Made by a program: the position numbers and the translations under genes | NCBI GenBank assembly: GCA_903876735.1 | Contig: CAIRAW010000014.1 | Location: 124,001 to 188,000, forward strand | Length of the DNA stretch: 64,000 nt | DNA from: an uncultured beta proteobacterium | GTDB lineage: Bacteria; Pseudomonadota; Gammaproteobacteria; Burkholderiales; Burkholderiaceae_C | Direction: 5' to 3' | Part shown: positions 52,674-62,187 of the stretch, piece after piece | How positions within the stretch are numbered: the first letter of the stretch is position 1 | Layout of the letters: each line of letters starts with the position of its first letter | Notes under the pieces: generated by a model | Told to the model about the DNA's origin: nothing | Database searches by the model: none | What the model saw: the letters and a program-made list of their open reading frames with translations, nothing else

Positions 52674-53972
52674 TTAGTAACCGAGGTAACGCGGCAGCCA
52701 CAGCGCCAGTTCGGGCCAGATGATGACGGCAACCATCACCAGGAACATCGAAAACAGCATCCAGCCAACCCAGCGCACGGTCTCTTCCATGCGCACGCCG
52801 GCAATCCGGCAGGACACCATCAGGTTCACCGCCAGCGGCGGTGTGAATTGACCCAGCGCCACCTTGAGCGTGAGGATGACGCCAAACCAGACCGGGTCCC
52901 ACTTGTAGAACTGCACGATGGGCCAGAGCAGCGGCACAAAAATCAGGAAGATCGAGACGCCGTCGAGGAACATGCCAACCGTGATCAAGAGCAGGATCAA
53001 AAGCGACAACACGCCGTACTCGCCAAGGCCCGAGTTGACGATGGCGCGCGTGACCGGGTCGATCACGCCAAGCGTCGAGAGCGAATAGGCAAAGATGCCG
53101 GCCAGCGACACCACCAGCAGGATGATGGCCGAGAGCTCGCCCGATTCGCGCAGGATGACAAAGAGGTCGCGCAGTTTGATCGTGTGATGGATGGCCATGC
53201 CGACAAACAAGCCGTAGAACACGGCCACCACGGCGGCCTCGGTCGGTGTGAACCAGCCAGCGCGCATGCCGCCCAGAATCAGGATCGGCGCGGCCAGGCC
53301 CCAACTCGCTTCACGCAGGCTGCGCCAGAACGGCGGACGCGGCAAAGTGGCTTCGAGCGCGCCCATCTTGTGCTTGCGCGCCAGCAGCACGGTCGGCACG
53401 ATCAGCGCCAGACCGGCCAGGATGCCCGGAATCATGCCGGCGGCAAACAGCGCAGGCACCGAAGCGCCCGGCACCAGCACCGAATAGACGATGAAGGCCA
53501 CCGATGGCGGAATCAGGATATCGGTGGCCGCTGCCGCGCCAACCACGCTGGCCGAAAACGCCGCCGGATAACCGGCGCGTGACATGGCCGCGATCATGAC
53601 AGCGCCAACCGCCGCCGCGTTGGCCGGACCGGAACCCGAAATGCCGCCCAGGAACATGGCCACCAGAATGGCGACCAGCGGCAGCATGCCCGGGCCGCGC
53701 CCGACGATGGCAATGGCAAAATTGACCAGGCGCAGGGCCACACCGGAGCGGTCGAAGATGGAGCCCACCAGCACAAACATCGGAATCGCCAGCAGCGGGT
53801 ACTTGCCCAGACCGGCATAAAAATTCTGCGGCACGGCCAGCAGGCCAAACCAGAGCGCATCGGTATTGGCCAGCGCAATACAGGCCGCGCCCGCCAGACC
53901 GAGCGCCGCGCCAATCGGCACGCCCAGCAGCATCATGACAACGAAGGCGACGAACAACAGGGTAGGGATCAT
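52674..53972 (-). CDS. dctM: TRAP transporter large permease DctM
   Basis: A 432-residue protein from the ATG at 53972 (MIPTLLFVAFVVMMLLGVPI). About twelve membrane helices; GGISGSGPANAAAVGAVMI and PPSVAFIVYSVLVPGASVPA are typical DctM transport motifs. It forms the sodium-driven channel with DctQ, encoded 10 bases upstream. Confidence 0.93.
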   Translation of the reverse strand: MIPTLLFVAFVVMMLLGVPIGAALGLAGAACIALANTDALWFGLLAVPQNFYAGLGKYPLLAIPMFVLVGSIFDRSGVALRLVNFAIAIVGRGPGMLPLVAILVAMFLGGISGSGPANAAAVGAVMIAAMSRAGYPAAFSASVVGAAAATDILIPPSVAFIVYSVLVPGASVPALFAAGMIPGILAGLALIVPTVLLARKHKMGALEATLPRPPFWRSLREASWGLAAPILILGGMRAGWFTPTEAAVVAVFYGLFVGMAIHHTIKLRDLFVILRESGELSAIILLVVSLAGIFAYSLSTLGVIDPVTRAIVNSGLGEYGVLSLLILLLITVGMFLDGVSIFLIFVPLLWPIVQFYKWDPVWFGVILTLKVALGQFTPPLAVNLMVSCRIAGVRMEETVRWVGWMLFSMFLVMVAVIIWPELALWLPRYLGY

Positions 53973-53982
53973 GGCAATACCC

Positions 53983-54510
53983 TCAGTCGCGCCGGCCACG
54001 GCGAATGAACAGGCCCAGTGCGCGCCCGGCAATCGCCACCGACATCACTGGCAGCCAGATCGTGTACCACCACTGCGGCACGCCGATGCCGGGCGAGGTC
54101 TCACCATAGCGGATGTCGTCATAGACCATGCGGGTGCTGAGCACGGCGATCAGGGCGAACAGCAGAAACATCATGATGGCGCCAAAGCGCGCCAGGGCAC
54201 GCTGACGCGCCGCGGGGCCGCTGTCGGCAAAGTACTCGATGCGGATCTGGCGGTTGCGGGCGACCGAGGCCGAGCCCGCCACCAGCGCCAGCACGATCAT
54301 CAGAAAGACCGAGAACTCCTCGGTCCAGGCGAAGGACTGGTCGGTGAAATAGCGCACCAGCACATTGCCGAAGGTGATCAGCGCAAGCAAGCCCATGACG
54401 ATGACGGTAAGCCAGTCTTCAATCTTGAGCGGAATAACGGTGACCTCATCCTGCGCTGCGGGGTCCGGCACTTCGATGGGCAAATGGGTGGGTTCGTGAG
54501 GAAGGTGCAT
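53983..54510 (-). CDS. dctQ: TRAP transporter small permease DctQ
   Basis: About 175 residues, four helices, with the family motif FTDQSFAWTEEFSVFLMIV. I use the ATG at 54510 (MHLPHEP); another at 54537 is possible and neither has a clear ribosome site. It begins the dctQ-dctM-dctP operon. Confidence 0.88.
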   Translation of the reverse strand: MHLPHEPTHLPIEVPDPAAQDEVTVIPLKIEDWLTVIVMGLLALITFGNVLVRYFTDQSFAWTEEFSVFLMIVLALVAGSASVARNRQIRIEYFADSGPAARQRALARFGAIMMFLLFALIAVLSTRMVYDDIRYGETSPGIGVPQWWYTIWLPVMSVAIAGRALGLFIRRGRRD

Positions 54511-54565
54511 AAGAAGTGGGACGCAGTCTAAAAGCAAAACACGGGTTTGAACATTGGGGGATACC

Positions 54566-55525
54566 TTAGGGCGCTGTCATGGCGCGCACGGCGGCTGCGA
54601 TGGCGTCGGGGCTTATGCGCGACTGCGCTTCCAGCACCGGCGAATAACCAACCGGAATGCGCGGTGCGCCCAGGCGCCTGATCCTGCAGCCGGTGGCCTC
54701 GGCGGCGCTGGCGGCAATTTCAGCGCCAAAGCCCGCGGCCTGCACCGCCTCGTGCACCACCAGCAGCTTGCCGGTCTTCGCACAAGAATCAAGCACGGTG
54801 TCGCGGTCCCACGGCCAGATGGTGCGCAGGTCGATCAGTTCGACGCTGATGCCTTCCTCAGCCAACTTCGCGCAGGCCGCTTCACACGCCTGCAACTGTT
54901 TGCTCCAGCTCACCAGCGTAATCTGCTCGCCGGCACGCAGGATGTGGGCGCGGCCCAGCGTTGCTGGCTGTGTCTCATCAACCTCGCCACTCACGCCCCA
55001 CAGCGCCTTGTGCTCCATGTAGACCACCGGATCGCCACAGGCCAGCGCGGCGCGCAGCATCGAATAGTTGTCCTGCGGTGTGGCCGGGCACAGCACCACC
55101 ACACCGGGCAGGTGCGCAAACCAGCTCTCGAAAGACTGCGAATGCTGCGCGGCCGAAGCGTCCCAGATGCCGATAGGCATGCGCACCACCATCGGCACGC
55201 GGCCTTGACCACCAAACATGAAGCGGTTCTTGGCCGCCTGGTTGACGATCTCGTCCATGCCGCACAGCGCGAAATCAACGACCCGCATCTCGACCACCGG
55301 GCGCAGCCCGGCCAGCGCCATGCCGACACCAGCCCCCAGAATGGCGGCCTCGCTGATCGGCGTGTCAATCACGCGCGCCGCGCCAAAAGTCTGCTGCAAG
55401 CCCTGATACTGGCCGAAGATGCCGCCACGGCCCACGTCTTCACCCAGCACCACCACATTGGCGTCATTCTCCATCTCGCGTTGCACGGCCAGCGCTGCCG
55501 CCTGCGCGTAAGTCATCAGCGCCAT
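54566..55525 (-). CDS. 2-oxoacid (pyruvate/acetoin-type) dehydrogenase E1 component, beta subunit
   Basis: A 319-residue transketolase-like beta subunit. Typical segments: MALMTYAQAAALAVQREMEN, VVLGEDVGRGGIFGQYQGL, FGAARVIDTPISEAAILGAG and a C-terminal RIRRLGAPRIPVGYSPVLEA. It overlaps the alpha subunit gene by 10 bases and has GGGAG seven bases before the ATG. Together they decarboxylate a 2-oxoacid or cleave acetoin with thiamine diphosphate. No E2 or E3 gene accompanies them here. Confidence 0.92.
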   Translation of the reverse strand: MALMTYAQAAALAVQREMENDANVVVLGEDVGRGGIFGQYQGLQQTFGAARVIDTPISEAAILGAGVGMALAGLRPVVEMRVVDFALCGMDEIVNQAAKNRFMFGGQGRVPMVVRMPIGIWDASAAQHSQSFESWFAHLPGVVVLCPATPQDNYSMLRAALACGDPVVYMEHKALWGVSGEVDETQPATLGRAHILRAGEQITLVSWSKQLQACEAACAKLAEEGISVELIDLRTIWPWDRDTVLDSCAKTGKLLVVHEAVQAAGFGAEIAASAAEATGCRIRRLGAPRIPVGYSPVLEAQSRISPDAIAAAVRAMTAP

Positions 55526-56532
55526 TGGCCTGCTCCCAGGGTTTGCACGTCGGTATAGGCGCTTTCCACAGCGGGCCAGGGCGCGGCACCGGCAATGCGC
55601 AAAGCAACCGTCACCTCCTCGGTGGCCGTCTGCTCAATGGCGTCAAGCGCGCTCGCGACGGTGCCGGGCAGCGCCAGGTACTGCGCGCGGGCGCGTGCAA
55701 TCGGGTCGGTCTGCAAGGCTTGCTGTAGCTCGGCGGCGTTGCGGTAGGCTGCAAGGTCAACCGAGACATGGCCCTTGACTCGGTAGGTGATGGCGTGCAA
55801 GAGACGCGGACCGGCTCCGGCGCGCACCTGCTGCACCAGTTGCGCCGCGGCGGCATGCACCGCCAGCACATCGTTGCCATCGACCTGCACCGCGGCGATG
55901 TCCAGACTCAGGGCGCGCGCCGTGGCGCCGTCACCGGCCGTCATCGGGCCGCTGGCGGTAGTGGCGCTCCAGCGGTTGTCTTCACAAACAAACAGCACCG
56001 GCAATTCATAGACGCGTGCCCAGTTCAATGCTTCGAGAAAAGGGCCACGGTTGATCGCGCCGTCGCCGAAGAAGCAGACCGTGATGGCGTCACGCTGCTG
56101 CAATTTTTGCGCGTGCGCTGCGCCGACAGCAATCGGCAGCCCAGCCGCCACAACGCCATTGGCACCGAGCATGCCAACCGAAAAATCAGCAATGTGCATG
56201 GAGCCGCCCTTGCCGCCGTTGAGGCCGCCGGCCTTGCCAAACAGCTCGCTCATCATGCCCTGCAAATCGGCACCCTTGGCCAGCGTGTGGCCGTGGCCGC
56301 GATGGGTGGAGGTGATGTAGTCGGTGCGGCGCAAATGGGCGCAGACGCCGGCCGGCACCGCTTCCTGGCCGGTTGAGAGATGCAGCGGACCGCGCACTTT
56401 GGCGCTGCCGTCAGCCGCCTTGCCGTAAGCGCTGACGCCACCCTGGCTCGCCGCCTCGGCGGCGTTCTCGAACGCGCGGATGCGCACCATGGTGCGGTAC
56501 AAGCCCGCCAATCGTTCTATTTGGTCTGTCAC
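55516..56532 (-). CDS. 2-oxoacid (pyruvate/acetoin-type) dehydrogenase E1 component, alpha subunit
   Basis: A 338-residue subunit with the thiamine-diphosphate motif GDGAINRGPFLEALNWARV ending at CEDN. GTG start at 56532 preceded by GGAGGCAAG. Residues LSTGQEAVPAGVCAHLRRTD and THRGHGHTLAKGADL are family-typical. The upstream 75 bases carry a palindrome that may be an operator (see 56545-56571). Substrate is uncertain: acetoin, pyruvate and branched-chain 2-oxoacids are all possible. Confidence 0.92.
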   Translation of the reverse strand: MTDQIERLAGLYRTMVRIRAFENAAEAASQGGVSAYGKAADGSAKVRGPLHLSTGQEAVPAGVCAHLRRTDYITSTHRGHGHTLAKGADLQGMMSELFGKAGGLNGGKGGSMHIADFSVGMLGANGVVAAGLPIAVGAAHAQKLQQRDAITVCFFGDGAINRGPFLEALNWARVYELPVLFVCEDNRWSATTASGPMTAGDGATARALSLDIAAVQVDGNDVLAVHAAAAQLVQQVRAGAGPRLLHAITYRVKGHVSVDLAAYRNAAELQQALQTDPIARARAQYLALPGTVASALDAIEQTATEEVTVALRIAGAAPWPAVESAYTDVQTLGAGQWR

Positions 56533-56544
56533 CTTGCCTCCAGG

Positions 56545-56571
56545 AATGCAAACTATTTTTCGAATTGCATT
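56545..56571 (-). promoter_or_regulatory. Palindromic candidate operator and -10 before the E1 genes
   Basis: AATGCAA and TTGCATT form a perfect 7-bp inverted repeat with a 13-base spacer. TACAAT on the minus strand (56569-56574) overlaps the upstream arm and could be a -10; the start codon follows about 37 bases on. Confidence 0.45.
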
Positions 56572-56607
56572 GTAGGAGACGAAATTTCAGGCTCGCCTGC
56601 CGTGGCG

Positions 56608-58284
56608 CTAGAACAGACCCGAAATCCGGCCCTCGTCATCGATGTCGATGCGTGACGAGGCTGGTTCTTTGGGCAGGCCCGGCATGGTCATGATGTCGCC
56701 GCAAATCATCACCACGAACTCGGCCCCCGCTGCCAGCCGAACCTCGCGGATGTTGACCATGTGGCCGCTCGGCGCACCGCGCAGCAGCGGGTCGGTCGAG
56801 AACGAGTACTGCGTCTTCGCCACGCACACCGGGTAGTGGCCAAAGCCGTCCTTCTGCAACTGCGCAATCTTGTTGCGCACGGCAGAGTCGGCCGAGATAT
56901 CGGCAGCGCCATAGATTTTGGTGGCGATCGCCTTCATCTTGTCCCACAGGCTGTCCTCATCGGCGTAGACAAAGCGCATGTGGGCGGTTCCCGACTCGGC
57001 CACCTTGACCACCGCATGCGCCAGTTCCTCGGCGCCGGCCGAGCCCTCGGCCCAGTGCCGGCAGATCACCACCTGCACGCCCTGGCGGTCCATGTGGCGG
57101 CGCAGCACGGCCAATTCAGCGTCGGTGTCGGATGTGAAGTGATTGAGCGCAACAATGCACGGCAGTCCGTAGCGATGGCGAATGTTCTCGACGTGGCGCT
57201 CCAGATTGACCAGCCCTTTTTCAACTGCTGCCACATTGGGCAACGAGAAATCGGCCGGCGCCACACCGCCGTGGGCCTTGAGCGCGCGCAAGGTGGCAAC
57301 GATGACAGCCACGTCCGGACGCAGACCCGACTTGCGGCACTTGATGTCGATGAACTTCTCGGCCCCGAGATCTGCGCCGAAGCCGGCTTCGGTCACCACG
57401 TATTCGCCGAGCTTGAGTGCGGCCTGCGTCGCGGTGACGGAGTTGCAGCCATGCGCGATATTGGCGAACGGGCCGCCGTGGATGATGGCCGGGTTGTTCT
57501 CCAGCGTCTGCACCAGGTTCGGCTTGATAGCGTCCTTGAGCAGTGCCGCCATCGCGCCCTGCGCCTGCAGATCGCTGGCGCGAATGGGTGTCAGGTCGCG
57601 CCGGTAGCCGACGATGATGTTGGCCAGGCGCGCCTTGAGGTCCTTGCGTGAGGTCGCCAGGCAGAAGATGGCCATGACCTCGGAGGCAACGACGATGTCA
57701 AAACCGTCCTCGCGCGGAAAGCCGTTGCTCGAACCGCCCAGTGAAATCACGGTCGAGCGTAGCGCGCGGTCGTTCATGTCCATGACGCGGCGCCAGACAA
57801 TGCGGCGTGAATCAAAACGCAGCGTGTTGCCGTGGTGGATGTGGTTGTCAATCAGCGCCGCCAACAGGTTGTGGGCCAGCGCGATGGCGTTGAAGTCGCC
57901 GGTGAAATGCAGGTTGATGTCTTCCATCGGCACGACCTGGGCATAGCCACCGCCGGCGGCGCCGCCCTTCATGCCGAACACGGGACCGAGCGATGGCTCG
58001 CGCAGCGCGATCACGCAGCGTTTGCCGATGCGGTTCAGGGCGTCACCCAGCCCGACCACGGTGGTGGTCTTGCCTTCGCCGGCCGCGGTTGGGCTGATGG
58101 CCGTGACCAGCACCAGTTTGCCGTTGGGGCCGGTCTGCTGGTTGAGCCAGGCCAGATCAATCTTGGCCTTGTAGTGACCGTAGGGTTCCAGCGCCTGCGC
58201 CGGTATGCCCAGGCGCTGCTGCGCCATCTGCAAAACAGGTTGAAGGCTTGCCGCTTGGGCAATTTCAATGTCGGAGAGAGCCAC
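56608..58284 (-). CDS. fhs: Formate-tetrahydrofolate ligase
   Basis: A 558-residue enzyme that makes 10-formyl-tetrahydrofolate from formate, THF and ATP. The P-loop is [20 protein letters not shown], followed by [20 protein letters not shown], the classic signature, and later [20 protein letters not shown]. Start is GTG at 58284 with AAGGAAGCATC before it. It is 17 bases downstream of a PAS-GGDEF-EAL gene. Confidence 0.96.
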   Translation of the reverse strand: MALSDIEIAQAASLQPVLQMAQQRLGIPAQALEPYGHYKAKIDLAWLNQQTGPNGKLVLVTAISPTAAGEGKTTTVVGLGDALNRIGKRCVIALREPSLGPVFGMKGGAAGGGYAQVVPMEDINLHFTGDFNAIALAHNLLAALIDNHIHHGNTLRFDSRRIVWRRVMDMNDRALRSTVISLGGSSNGFPREDGFDIVVASEVMAIFCLATSRKDLKARLANIIVGYRRDLTPIRASDLQAQGAMAALLKDAIKPNLVQTLENNPAIIHGGPFANIAHGCNSVTATQAALKLGEYVVTEAGFGADLGAEKFIDIKCRKSGLRPDVAVIVATLRALKAHGGVAPADFSLPNVAAVEKGLVNLERHVENIRHRYGLPCIVALNHFTSDTDAELAVLRRHMDRQGVQVVICRHWAEGSAGAEELAHAVVKVAESGTAHMRFVYADEDSLWDKMKAIATKIYGAADISADSAVRNKIAQLQKDGFGHYPVCVAKTQYSFSTDPLLRGAPSGHMVNIREVRLAAGAEFVVMICGDIMTMPGLPKEPASSRIDIDDEGRISGLF

Positions 58285-58301
58285 GATGCTTCCTTTTCTT
58301 G

Positions 58302-60827
58302 TCAGTCACTGAGCGCCGTCAGCGCCTTGATGACCGCCTTGTCCCTGCAGGCCATCTCAAATTCCGTCAGCGGCAAAGCCGCACCATACAAATAGCCCTG
58401 GTAATTGTGGCAGCCCATTTCCGCCAGAAGATCGCGCTGCGCCTGCGTCTCCACACCCTCAGCGATCACGCCAAGCCCCATGCTGTGGGCCAGCGCAATG
58501 ACCATCCGGGCGATAGCCGCGTCGTCGGGGTCGCTCAAAATGTCGCGTACAAAGCTCTGGTCAATCTTGAGTTGGTCCAGCGGCAGGCGCTTCAGGTACG
58601 ACAGCGATGAATAGCCGGTGCCAAAATCATCCAGCGCAAACTGCACGCCCCTGGCCTTGAGCGCGTGCATCGTGTCGATCATGTTCTGCACATCGTTGAG
58701 CAGCAGACTCTCGGTCAGTTCAAGCTTGAGCAAACCCGGGTTGGCGCCGCTTCGCTCCAGCGTTGCCAGAACCTGGGCAACAAAGTCACGGTCATGAAAC
58801 TGGTGGGCGCTGACGTTCACCGCCAGCGTCAAATGCTCCATCCCGGCCTGTTTGGCCCACAGCGCCAGTTGGGCACAGGCTGTTTCCAGCACCCACAGCC
58901 CGAGCGGCAGAATCAGGCCGGACTTCTCGGCCTGCGCAATGAACTCGCCGGGCGACACCCAGCCGCGCTTGGGATGCTGCCAGCGCAGCAGGGCCTCGAC
59001 GCCAACGATCCGGTTCGCGCCATCGACCTGGGCCTGGTAGTGGACGCGGAACTGTTCTTCCAGCAGTGCCGCACGCAGGTCTTCGTCCAGCACGACACGG
59101 GCCGAGATCTCCATCTGCATCTGGGGATCAAAAAAACGCAGCGTGTTGCGGCCTGCGTCCTTGGCCTTGTACATGGCAAGATCGGCCCGTATCAACACGC
59201 TATCGACCTCCTCGGCGTGATCACCAAACAGGGTGACGCCGATGCTGATCGTGCAGTTGTGCGCCCAGTAGCCGAGTTCAAAATAGCGACTCAACTGGAG
59301 CCGAACCTTTTCGGCCACCAAGGCGGCCTGGTTGGCGGCCTGCAGCGCATCCTCGCCCAGGTCTTCGAGCAGCACAACAAATTCATCGCCGCCGAGCCGG
59401 GCCACCGTATCAGAACTCCGCACGCTCGCCTCCAGGCGCCGCGCGACCTGCTCCAGCAACAGGTCGCCCTGCTTGTGCCCGAGCGTGTCGTTGAGGTTCT
59501 TGAAATGGTCCAGATCAATCAGGATCAACGCACCATGCTGCTGGCGACGAACGCTGGAAGCCAGTGCATGCTGAAGGCGGTCCATCAACAGCAGCCGATT
59601 GGGCAGAGCGGTCAGCGAATCGAAGAAGGCCAGTTTGCGAATTTGCTGCTCCGCCAGCTTGCGCTCGGTAATATCCTGAATCGTGCCTTTGAGAAAAGCC
59701 GGCGTACCGTCCGCGTCGTAGATAAACCGGCCCAGCGCGGCGACCCAGCGTGTCTGACCATCACAGGGGCGGATGATCTCGTAGTCCATGTTGAATTTCC
59801 CGTCACCCTGCACAACGCTCTGGTAATAGTCCAGCATCTTCTTCTCATAGCCCGGCGCCATGAGCTTGCCCCAGTTTTCGATATTGGTCACAAAGGAAGC
59901 ATCAATGCCAAATATCTGTTCCAGTGCCGGTGACGCCTGCCAGACGCCAGTCTTGAGGTCTGTGATGTAAGACCCGATCTGTGCCAGTGCCTGCGCTTCG
60001 TTCAGCGACTTTTCACTTTCGCGCAATTCCGTCTCAGCCTGTTTGCGCTCGCTGATGTCTTCCACGATGCACCAGATGTACTGCTGGCCATCCCTGCCCG
60101 TCAGCAGCACGCCCGACAAGCACAGCGGGATCAGGCTGCCGTCCTTGCGGATGTACTCCTTGTCATAGGGACCAAAACGCCCGGTGCGCACAATGGTTTG
60201 CATTTGCAGGGCTTCGCTCGCCATGTACTTTTCGGGGGTCAGTTTCCAGTAGTCAAGCGCCTTCAATTCTTCGGTGCTGTAGCCGCACATGGCGCGAAAC
60301 GATTCATTGAACTCGACGAAGTGGCCGCTCATGTCGGCCATGGCAATACCCAGGGGCGAAACCTCATACAGCCCGCGCAACTGGTCTTCCTTTTCGCGCA
60401 GATGAGCCTCGAGTTCCTTCTTTGCCGTGATGTCCGACACCAGTGCATAAAACCCAACGACCTCAGTTCCGGCAATATCGGGGATGTACTGCGCCAGCGC
60501 GATGCGGGGCGACTTGCTGCCCGGCGTGGCAATGACGCGCTCGAATTGCTGTTCCCGACCTTCCAATGCCGCTTCGATATAGGGCCGGTTGACCTGGTAT
60601 CGCTCCTCACCGATCACCTCGCGGATGTGCATGCCGGGCATCTTCGCCGGATCGATGCCAAACCATTGGGCATAAGCCTGATTGCCAAAGCGATTGCGCA
60701 AGCTGCGGTCCCAATAGCCAATCATGGCCGGAACCTTCTCATCGTCAGACTGCAGTTGGTGCTCACGGCCGCGGCTGTCAACGCTGGCCGGGGACGATGT
60801 CAGCGCTCCTGATTGATCGCGCGTCAT
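58302..60827 (-). CDS. PAS-PAS-PAS-GGDEF-EAL cyclic-di-GMP enzyme
   Basis: An 841-residue cytoplasmic signalling protein without evident membrane helices. Three PAS modules occupy about residues 30-390 (each ending in [30 protein letters not shown]-type junctions). The GGDEF domain (~395-555) has intact GGDEF at about 477 and an inhibitory I-site RSSD five residues before it. The EAL domain (~590-830) keeps [33 protein letters not shown] and KIDQSFVRD, so both synthesis and hydrolysis of c-di-GMP are possible. It precedes fhs on the same strand. Confidence 0.93.
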   Translation of the reverse strand: MTRDQSGALTSSPASVDSRGREHQLQSDDEKVPAMIGYWDRSLRNRFGNQAYAQWFGIDPAKMPGMHIREVIGEERYQVNRPYIEAALEGREQQFERVIATPGSKSPRIALAQYIPDIAGTEVVGFYALVSDITAKKELEAHLREKEDQLRGLYEVSPLGIAMADMSGHFVEFNESFRAMCGYSTEELKALDYWKLTPEKYMASEALQMQTIVRTGRFGPYDKEYIRKDGSLIPLCLSGVLLTGRDGQQYIWCIVEDISERKQAETELRESEKSLNEAQALAQIGSYITDLKTGVWQASPALEQIFGIDASFVTNIENWGKLMAPGYEKKMLDYYQSVVQGDGKFNMDYEIIRPCDGQTRWVAALGRFIYDADGTPAFLKGTIQDITERKLAEQQIRKLAFFDSLTALPNRLLLMDRLQHALASSVRRQQHGALILIDLDHFKNLNDTLGHKQGDLLLEQVARRLEASVRSSDTVARLGGDEFVVLLEDLGEDALQAANQAALVAEKVRLQLSRYFELGYWAHNCTISIGVTLFGDHAEEVDSVLIRADLAMYKAKDAGRNTLRFFDPQMQMEISARVVLDEDLRAALLEEQFRVHYQAQVDGANRIVGVEALLRWQHPKRGWVSPGEFIAQAEKSGLILPLGLWVLETACAQLALWAKQAGMEHLTLAVNVSAHQFHDRDFVAQVLATLERSGANPGLLKLELTESLLLNDVQNMIDTMHALKARGVQFALDDFGTGYSSLSYLKRLPLDQLKIDQSFVRDILSDPDDAAIARMVIALAHSMGLGVIAEGVETQAQRDLLAEMGCHNYQGYLYGAALPLTEFEMACRDKAVIKALTALSD

Positions 60828-60930
60828 CTATCTGATGTTTCCGATGGTGGTTTGACTCTTGGCCAAACTCGAATAGTTAACCCGTAACAAATATACACGA
60901 TTCGTCCAGGACCGCTTGCAAAATTGCCCG

Positions 60931-62187
60931 CTACAGCGGCAGACCCAGATACCGCAGAACGCCCTGCCCGGCCCGGTAACCACTGGCAAAGCAGGCCGTC
61001 ATTAGATAGCCCCCCGTGGGGGCCTCCCAGTCGAGCATCTCGCCAGCGCAGAAAACGCCGTGCCACTGCGTCAGCGCCAGGTTCCTGTCCATGGCATCGA
61101 AGCGCACGCCGCCGGCGCTGCTGATGGCTTCATCAAGCGGGCGCGTGGCGGCCAGTGTGATTGGTAACGCCTTGATGGCAGCGGCCAGCGTGGCGCTGTC
61201 GTGCATCTGTTCCTTGCTCAGCAGTTCGTGCAGGATGGCGGCCTTGATGCCGTCGAGATGCAAGCGGCCCTTGAGGTGGCTCGATAGCGAACGCGAGCCG
61301 CGCGGATGGCTGACCTCGGCGAGCACGCGATCAAAGCTCATGTCGGGCAACAGGTCCAGTTCGAACATGGCCGCGCCGTGCGCCAGAATTTCGTCGCGCA
61401 GCAAACTCGACGCGGCGTAGATCAGGCTGCCCTCGACGCCACCAGCGGTCAGCACGAACTCGCCCTTGCGCTGAAAACTCTGGCCGTCCGAGTTCGTGAC
61501 GCGAATGGCCACCGACTTGAAAGGCTGTCCGGCAAAGCGGTCAGTGAAATGCGCACTCCAGCCGCCTTTCACATTGAAGCCGCAGTTGGCGGGCAGCAGC
61601 GGCGCCAGCGCCACACCGCGCGCCTGCAGCCACGGCATCCAGGCACCGTCGGAGCCCAGGCGCGCCCAACTGCCGCCACCGAGCGCCAGCAGCACGGCGT
61701 CGGCCTGTGCCTGCACCGGGCCCTGCGGCGTATCAAAGCCCAGGCTCAGGCCCGACACAGCGTCCGCTGCCGCGCCGTTCCAGCGATGGCGCATATGGAA
61801 CTGCACGGCCGGCCCCGTGGCGGGATGACGCAAACGCTGCAGCCAGGCGCGCAGCAGCGGCGCTGCCTTCATGTCCGCCGGAAAGACCCGGCCCGAGCTG
61901 CCGACAAAGGTTTCGACACCGAGGCCACTGGCCCAGGCGCGCAACTGCGTGGCGTCAAAATCCTGTAGCAGGTCTGCGATCGGCTCGCGCCGCGCGCCGT
62001 AGCGCGTGACAAAGATGTCGGCCGGCTCGGCGTGTGTCAGGTTAAGCCCGCCCTTGCCCGCGAGCAGGAATTTGCGCCCGACCGAGGGCATGGCGTCATA
62101 GACATGAACCTCAACCCCGGCCTTGCTCAGCACCTCGGCCGCCATCAAACCAGCCGGGCCTGCGCCCACCACCATCACTTTTTTCAT
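60931..62187 (-). CDS. NAD(P)/FAD-dependent flavoprotein (HI0933/BaiN-like)
   Basis: A 418-residue flavoprotein. The dinucleotide fold is VVGAGPAGLMAAEVLSKAGV with the following acidic strand end, then VGRKFLLAGKGGLNLTHAEP, a hallmark of the HI0933-like family, and the C-terminal GVFCAGEMLDWEAPTGGYLM. Substrate unknown. The gene starts in an ATGA overlap with the stop of the helicase-nuclease gene (62184-62187). Confidence 0.88.
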   Translation of the reverse strand: MKKVMVVGAGPAGLMAAEVLSKAGVEVHVYDAMPSVGRKFLLAGKGGLNLTHAEPADIFVTRYGARREPIADLLQDFDATQLRAWASGLGVETFVGSSGRVFPADMKAAPLLRAWLQRLRHPATGPAVQFHMRHRWNGAAADAVSGLSLGFDTPQGPVQAQADAVLLALGGGSWARLGSDGAWMPWLQARGVALAPLLPANCGFNVKGGWSAHFTDRFAGQPFKSVAIRVTNSDGQSFQRKGEFVLTAGGVEGSLIYAASSLLRDEILAHGAAMFELDLLPDMSFDRVLAEVSHPRGSRSLSSHLKGRLHLDGIKAAILHELLSKEQMHDSATLAAAIKALPITLAATRPLDEAISSAGGVRFDAMDRNLALTQWHGVFCAGEMLDWEAPTGGYLMTACFASGYRAGQGVLRYLGLPL

